Source: Xanthomonas arboricola pv. juglandis (GTDB lineage Bacteria > Pseudomonadota > Gammaproteobacteria > Xanthomonadales > Xanthomonadaceae). From it: a DNA stretch of 64,000 nucleotides. The notes beneath the pieces are model-generated. The model ran no database searches and was not told the DNA's origin. It saw nothing but the letters and a program-made list of their open reading frames with translations. Position numbers and translations under genes: made by a program. Positions 30,611-40,238 of this stretch are shown one piece after another (within the stretch, counting starts at the first letter, position 1; the number at the start of each line of letters is the position of its first letter). The stretch is taken from assembly GCF_001013475.1 (NCBI RefSeq), contig NZ_JZEF01000005.1, positions 135,440 to 199,439 on the forward strand. Reading direction: 5' to 3'.

Positions 30611-31234
30611 TCAGGACTGCCGCAACTCCAGCGCCGCCATCACGATGGGCTTGGCCCATTCGGGCACCTGCGCCAATTCTTCGCGCGTTTGCGGGTACTG
30701 CAGGCCGTCGCGGTCCAGTTCCAGCACCAGCAGCGGCGCGACCTGCGCGGTCGCGTCGGCGGGCGCGCTGTTGTCGTAGACATGCAGCACCGCCAGGTGC
30801 GGCAACAGCGCGATCAGGTTGGCGCGCGAGGCATCGTATCGCTCACGGATCTTGTGCTCGGGGATGGCGTGTCCGCCGGCGGACACGCGCGCCGCGACAC
30901 GTGCGATATGCAGCTCGACGCTCGACAAACCGCAAAACCAGATCGCCACCGTGTGCGTCGCGCAGGCCTGCCGCAGCAGGCGCGGGATGGTCGTGGCGCC
31001 CAGGGTGGTTTCGAATGCATAGTCGTGACCGGCGTCCATGGCCTGACGCAGCCGCCGCACACCTTCTTGCCAGGCCTGCGCATTGGCGTCTTCGGGTGAC
31101 CAGCCCTGCTCCACCAGGTCCCGGGTGAACGCATCCGGGTTGAACCAGGTGGCGCCGTCTTCCCGCAGCAGACTGCCCAGCAGCGAACTTTTTCCAGCGC
31201 CGTTGACGCCGGCCAGCACCAGAATGTTTCCCAC
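30611..31234 (-). CDS. Zeta-toxin-like P-loop kinase
   Basis: A 207-residue kinase with Walker A AGVNGAGKSS (about 8-17), the zeta-type aspartate D34 in WFNPDAFT, a Glu-rich substrate loop FETTLGATTIPRLL and the arginine motif IRERYDASRANL. Zeta toxins phosphorylate UDP-N-acetylglucosamine and block wall synthesis. Some chromosomal relatives phosphorylate other small molecules. The start is GTG at 31234, three bases after the stop of the upstream gene, whose product resembles a Phd-type antitoxin. A toxin-antitoxin role is likely but not proven. Confidence 0.82.
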   Translation of the reverse strand: MGNILVLAGVNGAGKSSLLGSLLREDGATWFNPDAFTRDLVEQGWSPEDANAQAWQEGVRRLRQAMDAGHDYAFETTLGATTIPRLLRQACATHTVAIWFCGLSSVELHIARVAARVSAGGHAIPEHKIRERYDASRANLIALLPHLAVLHVYDNSAPADATAQVAPLLVLELDRDGLQYPQTREELAQVPEWAKPIVMAALELRQS

Positions 31235-31237
31235 GGT

Positions 31238-31582
31238 TTAGAGCGACGGCCCCAGGGCGATCTTCCTGCCCCGGCGTGCCGGCTTGCCGATCACCTGGGC
31301 CAGACCTGCGCCATCGGTCACCGCCGCAAGATGCGCATCGAACCTGGTCTGCAATGCCTGCAGCGACTGCATGCGCGTCGAGGCAGCCGTCGCTGCGCTC
31401 GCCTGACTGACCAGCCGGCGATATTCCTCCGCGTCCACCACCACCGCCTCGGGATGGTTGTGGTTGGTGATGACCACCGCTCCATGCGAGCGCACCTTGC
31501 GCATCAGGCTGGGCCAGCCCTTCACCTTGATATCGGCGGCGGGAGATTTTTCGAGCTCGGGCAGATCCTGGAGGCGAGACAT
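31238..31582 (-). CDS. Phd/YefM-like antitoxin partner of the zeta-like kinase
   Basis: A 114-residue protein from the ATG at 31582, with AGGA seven bases upstream. The longer frame back to 31720 overlaps the terminator of pgi. The sequence KVKGWPSLMRKVRSHGAVVITNHNHPEAVVVDAEEYRRLV (about 18-58) is the dimerising, DNA-binding fold of Phd/YefM antitoxins. A helical C-terminus rich in Ala and Arg would contact the toxin. The 3-bp gap to the kinase gene is typical of toxin-antitoxin pairs. Pairing a Phd-type protein with a zeta-type kinase is less usual than epsilon-zeta. Confidence 0.75.
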   Translation of the reverse strand: MSRLQDLPELEKSPAADIKVKGWPSLMRKVRSHGAVVITNHNHPEAVVVDAEEYRRLVSQASAATAASTRMQSLQALQTRFDAHLAAVTDGAGLAQVIGKPARRGRKIALGPSL

Positions 31583-31684
31583 GGGACGGTCCTGCGCGCT
31601 GCGGTGACACCAGCCTACTCGCGATTCCCCATTTTGGGAAATTTGGCCATTTCGGCCCCACGTCATACCAGGCTTCCAGAAACG

Positions 31685-31708
31685 CAACGGGGCCCGCAGG
31701 CCCCGTTG
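31685..31708 (-). terminator. Terminator hairpin of the pan-pgi operon
   Basis: A perfect 10-bp stem CAACGGGGCC / GGCCCCGTTG with a four-base loop, 28 bp after the pgi stop on the minus strand. A short CGTTTCT follows, so the T-tract is weak. Position and stem strength support an intrinsic terminator. Confidence 0.65.
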
Positions 31709-31735
31709 TCGTCGTGTCACCGCTGCGTAACAGGC

Positions 31736-33250
31736 TCAGCCGCGCAGCTTTGCCAGCAGTTCGCGTGTCACCGGGTCGGCCACGTCGGCCGACTCGCCCT
31801 TCAACGCCGGCAGCAACTGGCTGGCCAGCTGCTTGCCCAGTTCCACACCGAACTGGTCGAACGCATTGATGCCCCACATCACCGACTGCACGTAGACGCT
31901 GTGCTCGTACATCGAGATCAGCGCACCCAGCGCCTGCGGGGTCAGCGCATCGAGCAGGATCACCGTGCTCGGCCGGCCGCCCGGATAGCTGCGGTGCGGA
32001 TCGCTGCTGTCCTGGCCGTTGGCCAGCGCTTCGGTCTGCGCCAACACGTTGGCCATCAGTGCGACATGGTTTTCCGCATACGGATCGTCGTTGTGCACGG
32101 TGCCGATGAAATCGGCCGGCACCACGCTGGTGCCCTGATGCAGCGCCTGGAAAAAGCTGTGCTGCACATCGGTGCCCGCACCGCCCCACCACACCGACAC
32201 GGTATCGCTGTCCACTGCAGAACCGTCGAGCTTGACTCGCTTGCCCAGGCTTTCCATCACCAGCTGCTGCAGGTAGGCCGGCAGCAGCGCCAGGCGTTGG
32301 TCGTAGGTCATCACCGCATGCGTGGCGCTGCCGAGCAGGTTGCGGTTCCACACCGCAGTCAGGCCGTGCAGCACGGCGACGTTTTCTTCCAGCGGCGTGT
32401 TGAGCGCATGCGCGTCGAACTGCGCGGCGCCCTCCAGCAGTTGTTCGAAACGTTCGAAACCGATCGCCAAGGCGATCGGAAAACCCACCGCCGACCACAG
32501 CGAATAACGCCCGCCGACCCAGTCCCACATCGGCAGCACGCGACTCGACGCGATGTCGAAGGCCTTGGCGGCGCGCTCGGGATTTGCGCTCACTGCGTAC
32601 AGGCGTTCGCTGCCGCCCAGCCAGGCGTGCAGGATGCCGCCGTTGAGCAGCGTCTCCTGCGTGCCGAAGGTCTTGGAGATCAGGATGCCGGCAGTGCGCG
32701 CCGGGTCCAGCGTCGCCAGCGTGCGCTGCATCGCCGCGCCGTCGACATTGGAGACGAAATGCACGCGCAAACGCGCACCCGACGGCGCACGCAAGGCATC
32801 GGCCACCAGCCGCGGACCCAGGTCCGAGCCGCCGATGCCGACGCTGACGATATCGGTGACATCGGTGGCTTCCAGCTGGCCGATCAGCGCGCCCATGCGT
32901 TGGCGTACTTCCGCAGCGGTTGCATACGCTTCGGAGGCCACCGGCGCATCGGTCAGATCGCCGCGCAACGCGGTATGCAGCGCAGCGCGTTGTTCGGTGA
33001 CATTGACCTGCTCGCCGCGGAAAAGGCGTTGAAACGCGCCGGCCAGATCACGCTCGCGCGCGATGGCGAACAAGGCATCGAGCGCGGCGCGGTCGTACTT
33101 CTGCCGCGCGAAGTTGAAATACAACGGACCGACCTGCCTGGCGTACTGCGTCGGCCGTTGCGGCTCGGCGACAAGCAATGCGGGGATGGCAGCGCCACGC
33201 AGGCGCTGAGCGTGGGCGTGAAGCGCGTCGAATCCGTTGGTATGTGTCAT
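31736..33250 (-). CDS. pgi: Glucose-6-phosphate isomerase
   Basis: A 504-residue Pgi with both signatures: [19 protein letters not shown] and [15 protein letters not shown]. The sugar phosphate-binding [14 protein letters not shown] is present. It interconverts glucose-6-phosphate and fructose-6-phosphate. The ATG overlaps the panD stop by 4 bp (ATGA), so pgi is the last gene of the pcnB-folK-panBCD-pgi run, followed by a hairpin. Confidence 0.97.
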   Translation of the reverse strand: MTHTNGFDALHAHAQRLRGAAIPALLVAEPQRPTQYARQVGPLYFNFARQKYDRAALDALFAIARERDLAGAFQRLFRGEQVNVTEQRAALHTALRGDLTDAPVASEAYATAAEVRQRMGALIGQLEATDVTDIVSVGIGGSDLGPRLVADALRAPSGARLRVHFVSNVDGAAMQRTLATLDPARTAGILISKTFGTQETLLNGGILHAWLGGSERLYAVSANPERAAKAFDIASSRVLPMWDWVGGRYSLWSAVGFPIALAIGFERFEQLLEGAAQFDAHALNTPLEENVAVLHGLTAVWNRNLLGSATHAVMTYDQRLALLPAYLQQLVMESLGKRVKLDGSAVDSDTVSVWWGGAGTDVQHSFFQALHQGTSVVPADFIGTVHNDDPYAENHVALMANVLAQTEALANGQDSSDPHRSYPGGRPSTVILLDALTPQALGALISMYEHSVYVQSVMWGINAFDQFGVELGKQLASQLLPALKGESADVADPVTRELLAKLRG

Positions 33251-33627
33251 GCGGCCTGCGTGGGGATGCTGTGGTTGGTGTGGGTGATCTTGTTGCTCCC
33301 ATCCACATATACCAGATTGGGCTTGAAGGTCTCGGCTTCGGCTTCGCTCATGCTGGCGAAAGCGGCCACAATGATCAGATCGCCCACCTGCACGTGACGC
33401 GCGGCGCCGCCGTTGAGCGAGATGATGCCGCTGCCTTCATCGGCACGAATGGCATAGGTGCTGAAACGCGCACCGTTGGTGACGTCCCAGATATGCACCT
33501 GTTCGAACTCACGGATACCGGTGGCTTCCAGCAGCAGGCCGTCGATGGCGATCGAGCCTTCGTAATTGAGCTCGGAATGGGTGACGGTGGCGCGGTGGAT
33601 CTTGGCTTTCAACAGGGACAGGTGCAT
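33247..33627 (-). CDS. panD: Aspartate 1-decarboxylase (pyruvoyl)
   Basis: A 126-residue PanD from the ATG at 33627; the tool frame adds five residues. The self-cleavage site is Gly24-Ser25 in [10 protein letters not shown], which gives the pyruvoyl group on S25. The conserved RFSTYAI and [10 protein letters not shown] are present. It makes beta-alanine from aspartate for pantothenate synthesis. It lies 176 bp downstream of panC and overlaps pgi by 4 bp. Nothing is seen in the 176-bp gap. Confidence 0.96.
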   Translation of the reverse strand: MHLSLLKAKIHRATVTHSELNYEGSIAIDGLLLEATGIREFEQVHIWDVTNGARFSTYAIRADEGSGIISLNGGAARHVQVGDLIIVAAFASMSEAEAETFKPNLVYVDGSNKITHTNHSIPTQAA

Positions 33628-33803
33628 GACAGGCAACGGCAAAGGAAAGCCGGCATTTTAGCGGAAAGCGCCGGTGTCCACCGGCCTGCCCCACAATCGG
33701 TCGTGAGGGCTTCAGGCCGGCGCTGGACAAACGCGCTTGTGCGCCTGTGCGCCGGCAGCGTCGGTCACGCCTGATGCCGCGCCTGCAGCAGAGTTCGGAC
33801 CGT

Positions 33804-34646
33804 TCAGAATTCCAGGTTGTCGATCAGCCGCGTGCTGCCCAGACGGGCGGCGACCAAGGCCACGCGCGCGCCACCATGGCTGTCGCCCGGCTCGCTCAGG
33901 TCGGGCAGCCGCACCACCGCGTAATCGACGCGGAAACCGGCCTGTTCCAGCGCCTGGGTGGCGGTATCTTCGACCTGCGCACGCGGCGTGCCGGCGGCGT
34001 AGCCGTCGCGCATCTGCAGCAGCACCTTGCGGATCCGGGTCGAACGCGGGCGCTCGTCGGCGGTCAGATACTGGTTGCGCGAACTCATCGCCAGGCCGTC
34101 GGCCTCGCGCACGATGCTGCCGCCCAGGATCTCGATCGGGAATGCCAGGTCGGCCACCATCTGGCGGATCACCGCCAGCTGCTGATAGTCCTTCTTGCCG
34201 AAGGCGGCCACGTCCGGCTGCACCTGATTGAACAGCCGCGCCACCACCGTGCACACGCCGTCGAAATGCCCCGGCCGGCACACCCCTTCCAGCACGTCGC
34301 TGACGCCCGGCGCATGGATCGGCGTGGCCAGTGCGGTACCGAGCGGATACATGGTGTCCACATCCGGCAGCCATAGCGCATCGCAGCCGGCGTCTTCCAG
34401 GCCGCGCAGGTCGGCTTCGGGCGTGCGCGGGTAACGCGCAAAGTCTTCGTTGGGGCCGAACTGGGTCGGATTGACGAACACGCTCGACACCACCCGATCG
34501 GCGTACTGGCGCGCCAGCATCACCAGCGAATAGTGGCCGGCATGCAGGTTGCCCATGGTCGGCACCAGCGCCACGCGCAAGCCCTCACGCTTCCAGCCGG
34601 TGACCAGCGCGCGCAGGGTGGAAAGATCGGTCAGGGTCTGGATCAT
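33804..34646 (-). CDS. panC: Pantothenate synthetase
   Basis: A 280-residue PanC with the adenylating motif [15 protein letters not shown] (HxGH) and the KMSKS-like signature MSSRNQYL. It joins beta-alanine and pantoate with ATP. The ATG overlaps the panB stop by 4 bp, and it precedes panD. The longer frame at the 5' end is a shadow of panB. Confidence 0.97.
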   Translation of the reverse strand: MIQTLTDLSTLRALVTGWKREGLRVALVPTMGNLHAGHYSLVMLARQYADRVVSSVFVNPTQFGPNEDFARYPRTPEADLRGLEDAGCDALWLPDVDTMYPLGTALATPIHAPGVSDVLEGVCRPGHFDGVCTVVARLFNQVQPDVAAFGKKDYQQLAVIRQMVADLAFPIEILGGSIVREADGLAMSSRNQYLTADERPRSTRIRKVLLQMRDGYAAGTPRAQVEDTATQALEQAGFRVDYAVVRLPDLSEPGDSHGGARVALVAARLGSTRLIDNLEF

Positions 34647-35458
34647 GCGGCGTACGCGTGCGCTGCATCGGGGAAACTGCCGTCGCGCACGGCCCGGGCG
34701 TAAGCGCGCACCGCGCCCGCCACCGAGCCGCCTTCGGCGAGGAAATCCTTGACGAACTTGGGACGGCGATGGCCGCTGTCCAGGCCCAGCATGTCGTGCA
34801 TCACCAGCACCTGGCCATCGCAGCCGGGACCGGCGCCAATGCCGATGGTGGGCACGCCGAGCTCGGCGCTGACCTGTGCGGCGATCGGCGTGGGCACGCA
34901 TTCCAGCACGATCAGGCTGGCGCCGGCATCGACAACGGCCTGCGCATCGCGGCGCAACTGCTCGCCGGCTTCGCCGCGCCCCTGCACGGTGTAACCGCCA
35001 AAACGCAGCACCGATTGCGGGGTCAGCCCCAGGTGCGAGCAGACCGGGATCTCGCGCTCGACCAGATAGCGGATCACCTCGAGCTTGTGCCCGGCGCCTT
35101 CGAGCTTGACCATCTCCGCGCCGGCCTGCAGCAGTCGGGTGGCAGCGTCCAGTGCGCGCTCCGGCGTGGCATCGGCCTGGAACGACAGATCGGCCACCAG
35201 CAACGCCCGCTCCAGCACCCGCGCCACCGCGGCGGTGTGGTAGACCATGTCGGCGGTGGTCACCGGCAAGGTGGAATCGTGCCCCTGCACCACCATGCCC
35301 AGCGAATCGCCGACCAGGATCAGGTCGACGCCGTTGGCATCGAAGGTCCGTGCGAATCCGGCGTCGTAGGCGGTCAACATGACCAGTTTTCGACCCTCGC
35401 GCTTGGCCTGCGCCAAGGCGGGCACGGTCCAGGGCTTGCTGTCGGTATGGCTGCTCAT
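34643..35458 (-). CDS. panB: 3-methyl-2-oxobutanoate hydroxymethyltransferase
   Basis: A 271-residue PanB. The metal site is in [20 protein letters not shown], the glutamate base in [14 protein letters not shown] and the C-terminal signature in [22 protein letters not shown]. It transfers the hydroxymethyl group from methylene-tetrahydrofolate to ketoisovalerate, the first committed step to pantoate. It is followed without a gap by panC, and folK ends 36 bp upstream. Confidence 0.97.
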   Translation of the reverse strand: MSSHTDSKPWTVPALAQAKREGRKLVMLTAYDAGFARTFDANGVDLILVGDSLGMVVQGHDSTLPVTTADMVYHTAAVARVLERALLVADLSFQADATPERALDAATRLLQAGAEMVKLEGAGHKLEVIRYLVEREIPVCSHLGLTPQSVLRFGGYTVQGRGEAGEQLRRDAQAVVDAGASLIVLECVPTPIAAQVSAELGVPTIGIGAGPGCDGQVLVMHDMLGLDSGHRRPKFVKDFLAEGGSVAGAVRAYARAVRDGSFPDAAHAYAA

Positions 35459-35493
35459 GAAGTCATTACGTGGGGTGATGAGCCGGCCATTAT

Positions 35494-35979
35494 CTACCCA
35501 ATCGGCTCCAGCCCGCAGACCTCGATGGCCTGCAGGGCGTGCCGCACTGTTCCATGGCCCGGAATGACCGCCTCCGGGGCGAGTTCGGACAGCGGCAACA
35601 GCGCAAAGGCGCGCGCCTGCAGATGCGGGTGTGGGACCTGCAGGCGCGGCAGGTCGATCACCTGATCGGCGTACAGCAGCAGATCCAGGTCCAGCGTGCG
35701 CGGGCCCCAGCGCTCGCCGTCCTGACGCTGCCGGCCGAAGGCCTGCTCGATACCGAGCAAGGCCTCCAGCAGTTGCAGCGGCGCCAACGCGGTACGCAAC
35801 TGCGCCACCGCATTGATGAAATCGGGCTGGTCTTCGCGGCCCCAGGCCGGCGTGCGGTACAGGCGCGAGGCGGCAATCAAGGTGGTCTGCGGCAGCTCGC
35901 CCAGCGCGGCGATGGCCGCGCGCACGCTGGCCTCGGCCGGGCCCAGGTTGGCGCCCAGGCCGACAAAGACGGTCTGCAC
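35494..35979 (-). CDS. folK: 2-amino-4-hydroxy-6-hydroxymethyldihydropteridine pyrophosphokinase
   Basis: A 161-residue FolK. The N-terminus [19 protein letters not shown] is followed by the HPPK signature [14 protein letters not shown], and the substrate loop [21 protein letters not shown] is visible. It transfers pyrophosphate from ATP in folate synthesis. The start is GTG at 35979, three bases after the pcnB stop. PanB uses a folate cofactor, so the neighbourhood is metabolically linked. Confidence 0.95.
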   Translation of the reverse strand: MQTVFVGLGANLGPAEASVRAAIAALGELPQTTLIAASRLYRTPAWGREDQPDFINAVAQLRTALAPLQLLEALLGIEQAFGRQRQDGERWGPRTLDLDLLLYADQVIDLPRLQVPHPHLQARAFALLPLSELAPEAVIPGHGTVRHALQAIEVCGLEPIG

Positions 35980-35982
35980 GCC

Positions 35983-37350
35983 CTACTCGCCTGCCGGTGC
36001 GCCGGTGCGCCGACGGCGACGGCGCCGCTTGCGCGGTGCCCCCTCCTCGCCTTCGTGATCGGCCTGCGCGGTTTCGATCGCATCGACCAGTTCCTGGCCG
36101 GAGGACTTCTGTGCCTCGCGCCAGAACTCCACATCGGCTGCGTGATCGGCCGAGGCGAACTGGCGCAGCACCAGGAAATCGAACGCGGCGCGGAAACGCG
36201 GATGCGACAAGGTGCGGAACACGCGCTTGCGCTGACGCGAGGAGAAGCGCGTCTGCAGCAGCCAGATTTCCTGCATCGGCAGCGAGAAACGGCGCGGCAA
36301 CGCCACCCGTTCGAGCTGGTGCAGGGTGACCCGGTCGGCGGCGCGACGCTGCGCATCTTCCGGCTGCACGCCCTGCGCCTGCAGGCCCATCAAGGTGCGG
36401 CAGAACGCCGGCCAGAGCAGCAGGGCGAACAGGAACGCCGGCGAGACCGGCTCGTCGTTGGCCACGCGCATATCGGTGTTGCGCAGGCCTTCCAGCACCA
36501 TGGCGCGCAATGCGCCACTGCGGTTGGATTTCAGGGCCGCCGCACTTTCCGGGAACAGCGCACCGAGCAGGCCGTAACGCTCCAGGCCTTCGAAACTGGC
36601 CACGCCGTGCCCGGACAGGAACAGCTTGAGAATCTCTTCGAACAAGCGCGCTGGCGCCGCTTCGGACAATAGACCGGCCAGGCGCGGAATGGGTTCTGCG
36701 GTGCCGGCTTCGATGTCGAAGTTCAACTTGGCCGCCAGACGCACCGCGCGCAGCATGCGCACCGGATCTTCCTGGTAGCGCAGCTCCGGGTTGCCGATCA
36801 ACTTCATCAGGCGCGCCTGCACGTCTTCGAAGCCGCCGCAGTAATCGCGCACCGAGAAATCCTCGATCCCGTAGTACAGCGCGTTGCAGGTGAAGTCGCG
36901 ACGGATCGCGTCGTCTTCGATGGTGCCGTAGACGTTGTCGCGCACCAACCGGCCGTTATCCAGTTCGCGGTCGCCGCTGCCATCGTCGATGTTGGCGCGG
37001 AACGTAGCCACCTCGATGATCTCGCGGCCGAACACCACATGCGCCAGGCGAAAGCGGCGGCCGATCAGGCGACAGTTGCGAAACAGCGCTTTGACTTCTT
37101 CCGGCGTGGCGCTGGTGGCCACGTCGAAATCCTTGGGATGGCCGCCGACCAGCAAATCGCGCACCGCGCCGCCGACCAGGTAGGCACCAAAGCCCGATTC
37201 GCGCAGGCGATACAACACGCGCAATGCGTTGGGGCTGATGTCCTTGCGCGAGATGGTGTGCTGATCGCGTGGGATGACGCGCAGCGTGAACGGAGATGTA
37301 ACTGAGGGTTCGATGATGGCGCTTCCGTCTTGTGTTGCAGGATTGCCCAA
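35983..37350 (-). CDS. pcnB: Poly(A) polymerase I
   Basis: About 455 residues. The [24 protein letters not shown] region and the nucleotidyltransferase motif [22 protein letters not shown] (two catalytic aspartates) are characteristic of Pcn[12 protein letters not shown] and [14 protein letters not shown] follow. The basic C-terminus [16 protein letters not shown] probably binds RNA. It adds 3' A-tails that promote RNA decay. The start is uncertain: a TTG at 37350 is used, and no strong ribosome site precedes it. That TTG lies over the -35 of the divergent tRNA-Glu promoter. Confidence 0.92.
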   Translation of the reverse strand: MGNPATQDGSAIIEPSVTSPFTLRVIPRDQHTISRKDISPNALRVLYRLRESGFGAYLVGGAVRDLLVGGHPKDFDVATSATPEEVKALFRNCRLIGRRFRLAHVVFGREIIEVATFRANIDDGSGDRELDNGRLVRDNVYGTIEDDAIRRDFTCNALYYGIEDFSVRDYCGGFEDVQARLMKLIGNPELRYQEDPVRMLRAVRLAAKLNFDIEAGTAEPIPRLAGLLSEAAPARLFEEILKLFLSGHGVASFEGLERYGLLGALFPESAAALKSNRSGALRAMVLEGLRNTDMRVANDEPVSPAFLFALLLWPAFCRTLMGLQAQGVQPEDAQRRAADRVTLHQLERVALPRRFSLPMQEIWLLQTRFSSRQRKRVFRTLSHPRFRAAFDFLVLRQFASADHAADVEFWREAQKSSGQELVDAIETAQADHEGEEGAPRKRRRRRRRTGAPAGE

Positions 37351-37371
37351 CGGGTTTTAGCGCACTATACT
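37343..37371 (+). promoter_or_regulatory. Promoter of tRNA-Glu
   Basis: TTGCCC at 37343-37348 and TATACT at 37366-37371 are separated by 17 bp. The tRNA begins 27 bp after the -10, a normal leader. The same TATA core read on the minus strand (TATAGT) could also serve pcnB, whose first codon would be within a few bases of that transcript's start. Confidence 0.6.
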
Positions 37372-37397
37372 AGCGCGCTGCACAAGACGCACCAAAC

Positions 37398-37472
37398 GCT
37401 CCCTTCGTCTAATGGTTAGGACGTGGCCCTCTCAAGGCTAAAACAGGGGTTCGAGTCCCCTAGGGAGCACCA
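37398..37472 (+). tRNA. tRNA-Glu(CUC)
   Basis: A complete cloverleaf can be drawn. The acceptor is GCTCCCT / AGGGAGC with encoded CCA. A D arm is present, the anticodon stem TGGCC / GGCTA flanks loop CTCTCAA with anticodon CTC at 37431-37433, and the T arm reads AGGGGTTCGAGTCCCCT. It is followed by an intrinsic terminator 29 bp later. Confidence 0.95.
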
Positions 37473-37500
37473 CCGTCGTCTGACTGCAGAACACGCCAAG

Positions 37501-37521
37501 ACCCCGCATTGCGGGGTTTTT
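37501..37521 (+). terminator. Intrinsic terminator of tRNA-Glu
   Basis: A 6-bp GC stem CCCCGC / GCGGGG with loop ATT, followed by five T residues: a classical rho-independent terminator, 29 bp after the tRNA. Confidence 0.9.
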
Positions 37522-37897
37522 GCGTTATTGGGCATGGGTGGTTGCCGCTCGCATTGATCCCGCCCAGGGTCAGATAAGCGCAGCTCCCATGGCAACGCCA
37601 TCGATCCGAGCTGCTGAGATGCGCCGACTGGCTGAGGCCGGTTACGGCGCCGGGCGCTGCGGGTTGCGCCTTGCCGTCGATCGCGCACTTCAGTCCTGCG
37701 GCTGCACGTGGTGCACCCTGGCGGCGGCGCATGGGCGTGGCCCTTACCGATCACCCCACTACAAAAATCATGTACGGCCCGATCAACACATAGGCCTGCG
37801 CGACAGCGCGTCCGCATCGCCGCAGCGTGCGATCGACCTCGCACTTGCACGCAGCAACGGCAGATCGACGTGGATGTTTGCACTGCATGGCAATTCC
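37522..37897. other. Intergenic region between tRNA-Glu and folE2
   Basis: About 375 bp that hold no gene I can support. Open frames here either continue antisense through folE2 or lack ribosome sites and family features. No repeat, integrase or attachment sequence was recognised, although the position downstream of a tRNA makes it a possible integration scar. Confidence 0.45.
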
Positions 37898-38821
37898 TCA
37901 GTCGGCCAATGGATGAAACGCGCCGGCATCGCTGTCGGTTTCGGCGGTGGCGTCATGGGCATGCAGACTTTCCAGATGGCGCACCGCCACATGGAAGACG
38001 GCATGCCGCTCGGCCAGCACCTTGCGCAACCGCCGCGCGGCATCTTCGACATACATCAGGTTGGCGCCATTCAAGCGGGCAAACGCCTGCTCGTCGATGC
38101 GCCGTACCGCCGCCTGCACCGGCGTCGCCAGTGCCTGTTCGCACAGGCCGACCAGTTCGCGGATGTCCAAGCGCTGCACGCATGCGCTCAGCTCCACGCG
38201 CACCTGCGCCACGCTGCGCTGGCTGTGCGGCGTGGCGTACGAACCGTTGTGTTGCAGCCATTGCGCAACCTCTGCGACCGGTAACGCATCGCGCCCTTGG
38301 TGCTGCTGCAAAAACGCATCGCTCAGCAACTGGCGCGACAAGGCTGCAGAACAGGGACAGGTGGAGGCGTATAGCACATCGACCTGCAACTGCATCTCGG
38401 TGCGGCCTGCCCTGGATTGCGCATCGATGCGCACCGGATAGGCGCGCCAACCGCTCAGCCCTTCGCTGCGCAGCGCCGGCATCCGCAGCATCAACTCGAA
38501 GTTCAGCGCCAGCCGCGCCGCACGGCTGCCGCAATCGGCATGACTGTCGATCAGCGCCTGCAGCAGATGTGACACCATCGCCGGCGACACCGGCTGCTCC
38601 AGATGCCGATCCAGCAGGCGGTACAAGCGCGACATGTGGATGCCCTTGAGCTCCGGGCGCGGCAGATCCACCTGCACGCTGGCACGCGCGGCCACGCTGC
38701 CGCTGGGCCCGGCATCGGCCAGGCGCAGCGGCACGGCGATGTCCTGCATGCCGACCCAGCGCAGCGGCGCGCTCAGCGGGGAAGGTTCGGTAACGGCAAC
38801 ATCGGGAAGCGTGGCGGACAT
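37898..38821 (-). CDS. folE2: GTP cyclohydrolase FolE2 (type IB, zinc-independent)
   Basis: A 307-residue FolE2. KGIHMSRLYRLLD matches the conserved start of the fold, and the catalytic/metal cysteine motif is STCPCSAALSRQL with C155 and C157. FolE2 converts GTP to dihydroneopterin triphosphate and works with Mn or Fe when zinc is scarce, replacing the zinc enzyme FolE. It lies 36 bp downstream of the amidase gene on the same strand, behind a Zur-like palindrome, which fits a zinc-starvation operon. Confidence 0.93.
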   Translation of the reverse strand: MSATLPDVAVTEPSPLSAPLRWVGMQDIAVPLRLADAGPSGSVAARASVQVDLPRPELKGIHMSRLYRLLDRHLEQPVSPAMVSHLLQALIDSHADCGSRAARLALNFELMLRMPALRSEGLSGWRAYPVRIDAQSRAGRTEMQLQVDVLYASTCPCSAALSRQLLSDAFLQQHQGRDALPVAEVAQWLQHNGSYATPHSQRSVAQVRVELSACVQRLDIRELVGLCEQALATPVQAAVRRIDEQAFARLNGANLMYVEDAARRLRKVLAERHAVFHVAVRHLESLHAHDATAETDSDAGAFHPLAD

Positions 38822-38857
38822 CGAAAGCTCGTAGAAGGAGATGAGGGCAATCGCGCC

Positions 38858-40018
38858 TCAGGCGCGACCGGGAAACATCTGAAAGTAATCGTCGATACCG
38901 GCATGCAGCGTTTGCGCCAGTTCGTCCTGATGCGTATCGCCGCACAGCCGCCGGCAATCGTCGCGATTGCTCATGAAGCCGGTTTCCACCAGCAACGACG
39001 GAATATCCGGTGACTTCAACACGGCAAAGCCGGCCTGCCCGACCTGGTCCTGATGCAGCCGCGTCACCTGCTGCAGCCTCCCGAGCATCAACTTGCCGAA
39101 CGCCACGCTGCTGGCGATGGTGCCGCTCAGCGACAGGTCGGCCAGCACCTGCGACAACACCGGATTGCTGGGCACGCGCAAGCGGCGCGCGCTGTCGCCC
39201 ATGTCGTCGGCGGCGTTTTCGCTGTCGGCGATCCAGCGCGCCAATGCAGAGCTGGCGCCGTTCTGCGACAAGGCAAACACCGACGCGCCGCGCGCCTGGC
39301 TGCTGGGCGCAGCATCGGCATGGACGGACACGAACAGATCGGCATTGTGGCGATGGGCAATCAACACCCGCTCGTGCAACGCCACGAAGCGATCGTCGCT
39401 GCGGATCATGGTCGGCCGGTAACGCGGATCGGCCGCCAGACGCTGGTGCAGCCGCCCCGCGACCGCCATGGCCACATGCTTCTCGTAGCGCGCATCGGCA
39501 CTGACCGCGCCGGGATCCTTGCCACCGTGACCGGCGTCGATGGCGACCACGTAGGGATGCAGGCGGGAGCGCGTGGGCGCAGCCGCCGCAACGGCCGGCT
39601 CGGTCGGATCGGCTGCGGACAACGACGCAGTGCCGGACACAGCAGCAAGATCGACCACCAGTGCACCATCCTCCCAGCGCGCCGTGGCTGTCAGCGGCTG
39701 CGCCAGATCGAGCACCACGCGCAGCCCATCAGCATGCGGGCCGCTGCGGATGGCGACGACGGCGAGACCTTCGGGCAATGGATCCATCTGCGGCGGCTGC
39801 GCCGAAATGCCCGACAGGTCGATGACCAAGCGCGCTGGATTGGACAGGCTGAAGCTGCGGTAGGCGACCTGCGTACTCAATGCGAGCCGAAGTCGCAGCC
39901 CCGCATCCTGACGCTGCAGATTGCAGCTGCGCAGCAGCGGCAGCGGCTGCGCGTGGACCAGGCGCGGCGACAGCAGCAAGGCTGCGCCGACGGTGTGCAA
40001 CACCTGCCGCCGCCTCAT
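38858..40018 (-). CDS. Tat-exported N-acetylmuramoyl-L-alanine amidase (AmiA/AmiC type)
   Basis: From the ATG at 40018 the protein has 386 residues; the longer frame starts with TTG inside the Zur box and is rejected. MRRRQVLHTVGAALLLSPRLVHA looks like a twin-arginine signal. An AMIN domain follows (RSFSLSNPARLVIDLSG..., about 60-150), then an Amidase_3 domain with the zinc motifs DAGHGGKDPG, SVHADAAP and LVETGFMSN. It cleaves the peptide from peptidoglycan at the septum. Its placement before folE2 matches the extra, Zur-regulated amidases of other gammaproteobacteria. Confidence 0.9.
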   Translation of the reverse strand: MRRRQVLHTVGAALLLSPRLVHAQPLPLLRSCNLQRQDAGLRLRLALSTQVAYRSFSLSNPARLVIDLSGISAQPPQMDPLPEGLAVVAIRSGPHADGLRVVLDLAQPLTATARWEDGALVVDLAAVSGTASLSAADPTEPAVAAAAPTRSRLHPYVVAIDAGHGGKDPGAVSADARYEKHVAMAVAGRLHQRLAADPRYRPTMIRSDDRFVALHERVLIAHRHNADLFVSVHADAAPSSQARGASVFALSQNGASSALARWIADSENAADDMGDSARRLRVPSNPVLSQVLADLSLSGTIASSVAFGKLMLGRLQQVTRLHQDQVGQAGFAVLKSPDIPSLLVETGFMSNRDDCRRLCGDTHQDELAQTLHAGIDDYFQMFPGRA

Positions 40019-40149
40019 CGGGCCAACCCCACTGGATCGACGCGGCCACCGCGCCGCTTCGAGCACGGGAGGTTCGGCATGGTGACCAGGCAAACAACAC
40101 TCTGCGGCAAGGGACGCGACACGGCGTAACCAGACGAACGATGGAGTCA

Positions 40150-40168
40150 AGTGTTATAAAGTAACACT
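40150..40168. promoter_or_regulatory. Zur-box-like palindrome upstream of the amidase-folE2 operon
   Basis: AGTGTTA-TAAAG-TAACACT: a perfect 7-bp inverted repeat about a 5-bp centre. It matches the gammaproteobacterial Zur core TGTTATA-N-TATAACA in most positions. It lies 132 bp upstream of the amidase ATG and 71 bp before the divergent small gene. Zur represses with zinc, and folE2 is a classic target, so the site and the genes support each other. Confidence 0.75.
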
Positions 40169-40238
40169 AATCGCGCAAATGCAAGCCCGCCGCGGCCCGC
40201 CAACGCCCTCACGTTCACTCTTGCCGAAGAGCATCACG

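Noticed and set aside
37416-37883. A 155-residue minus-strand open frame
   Set aside because: It runs through the tRNA-Glu terminator and part of the tRNA, has no ribosome site and no family resemblance.
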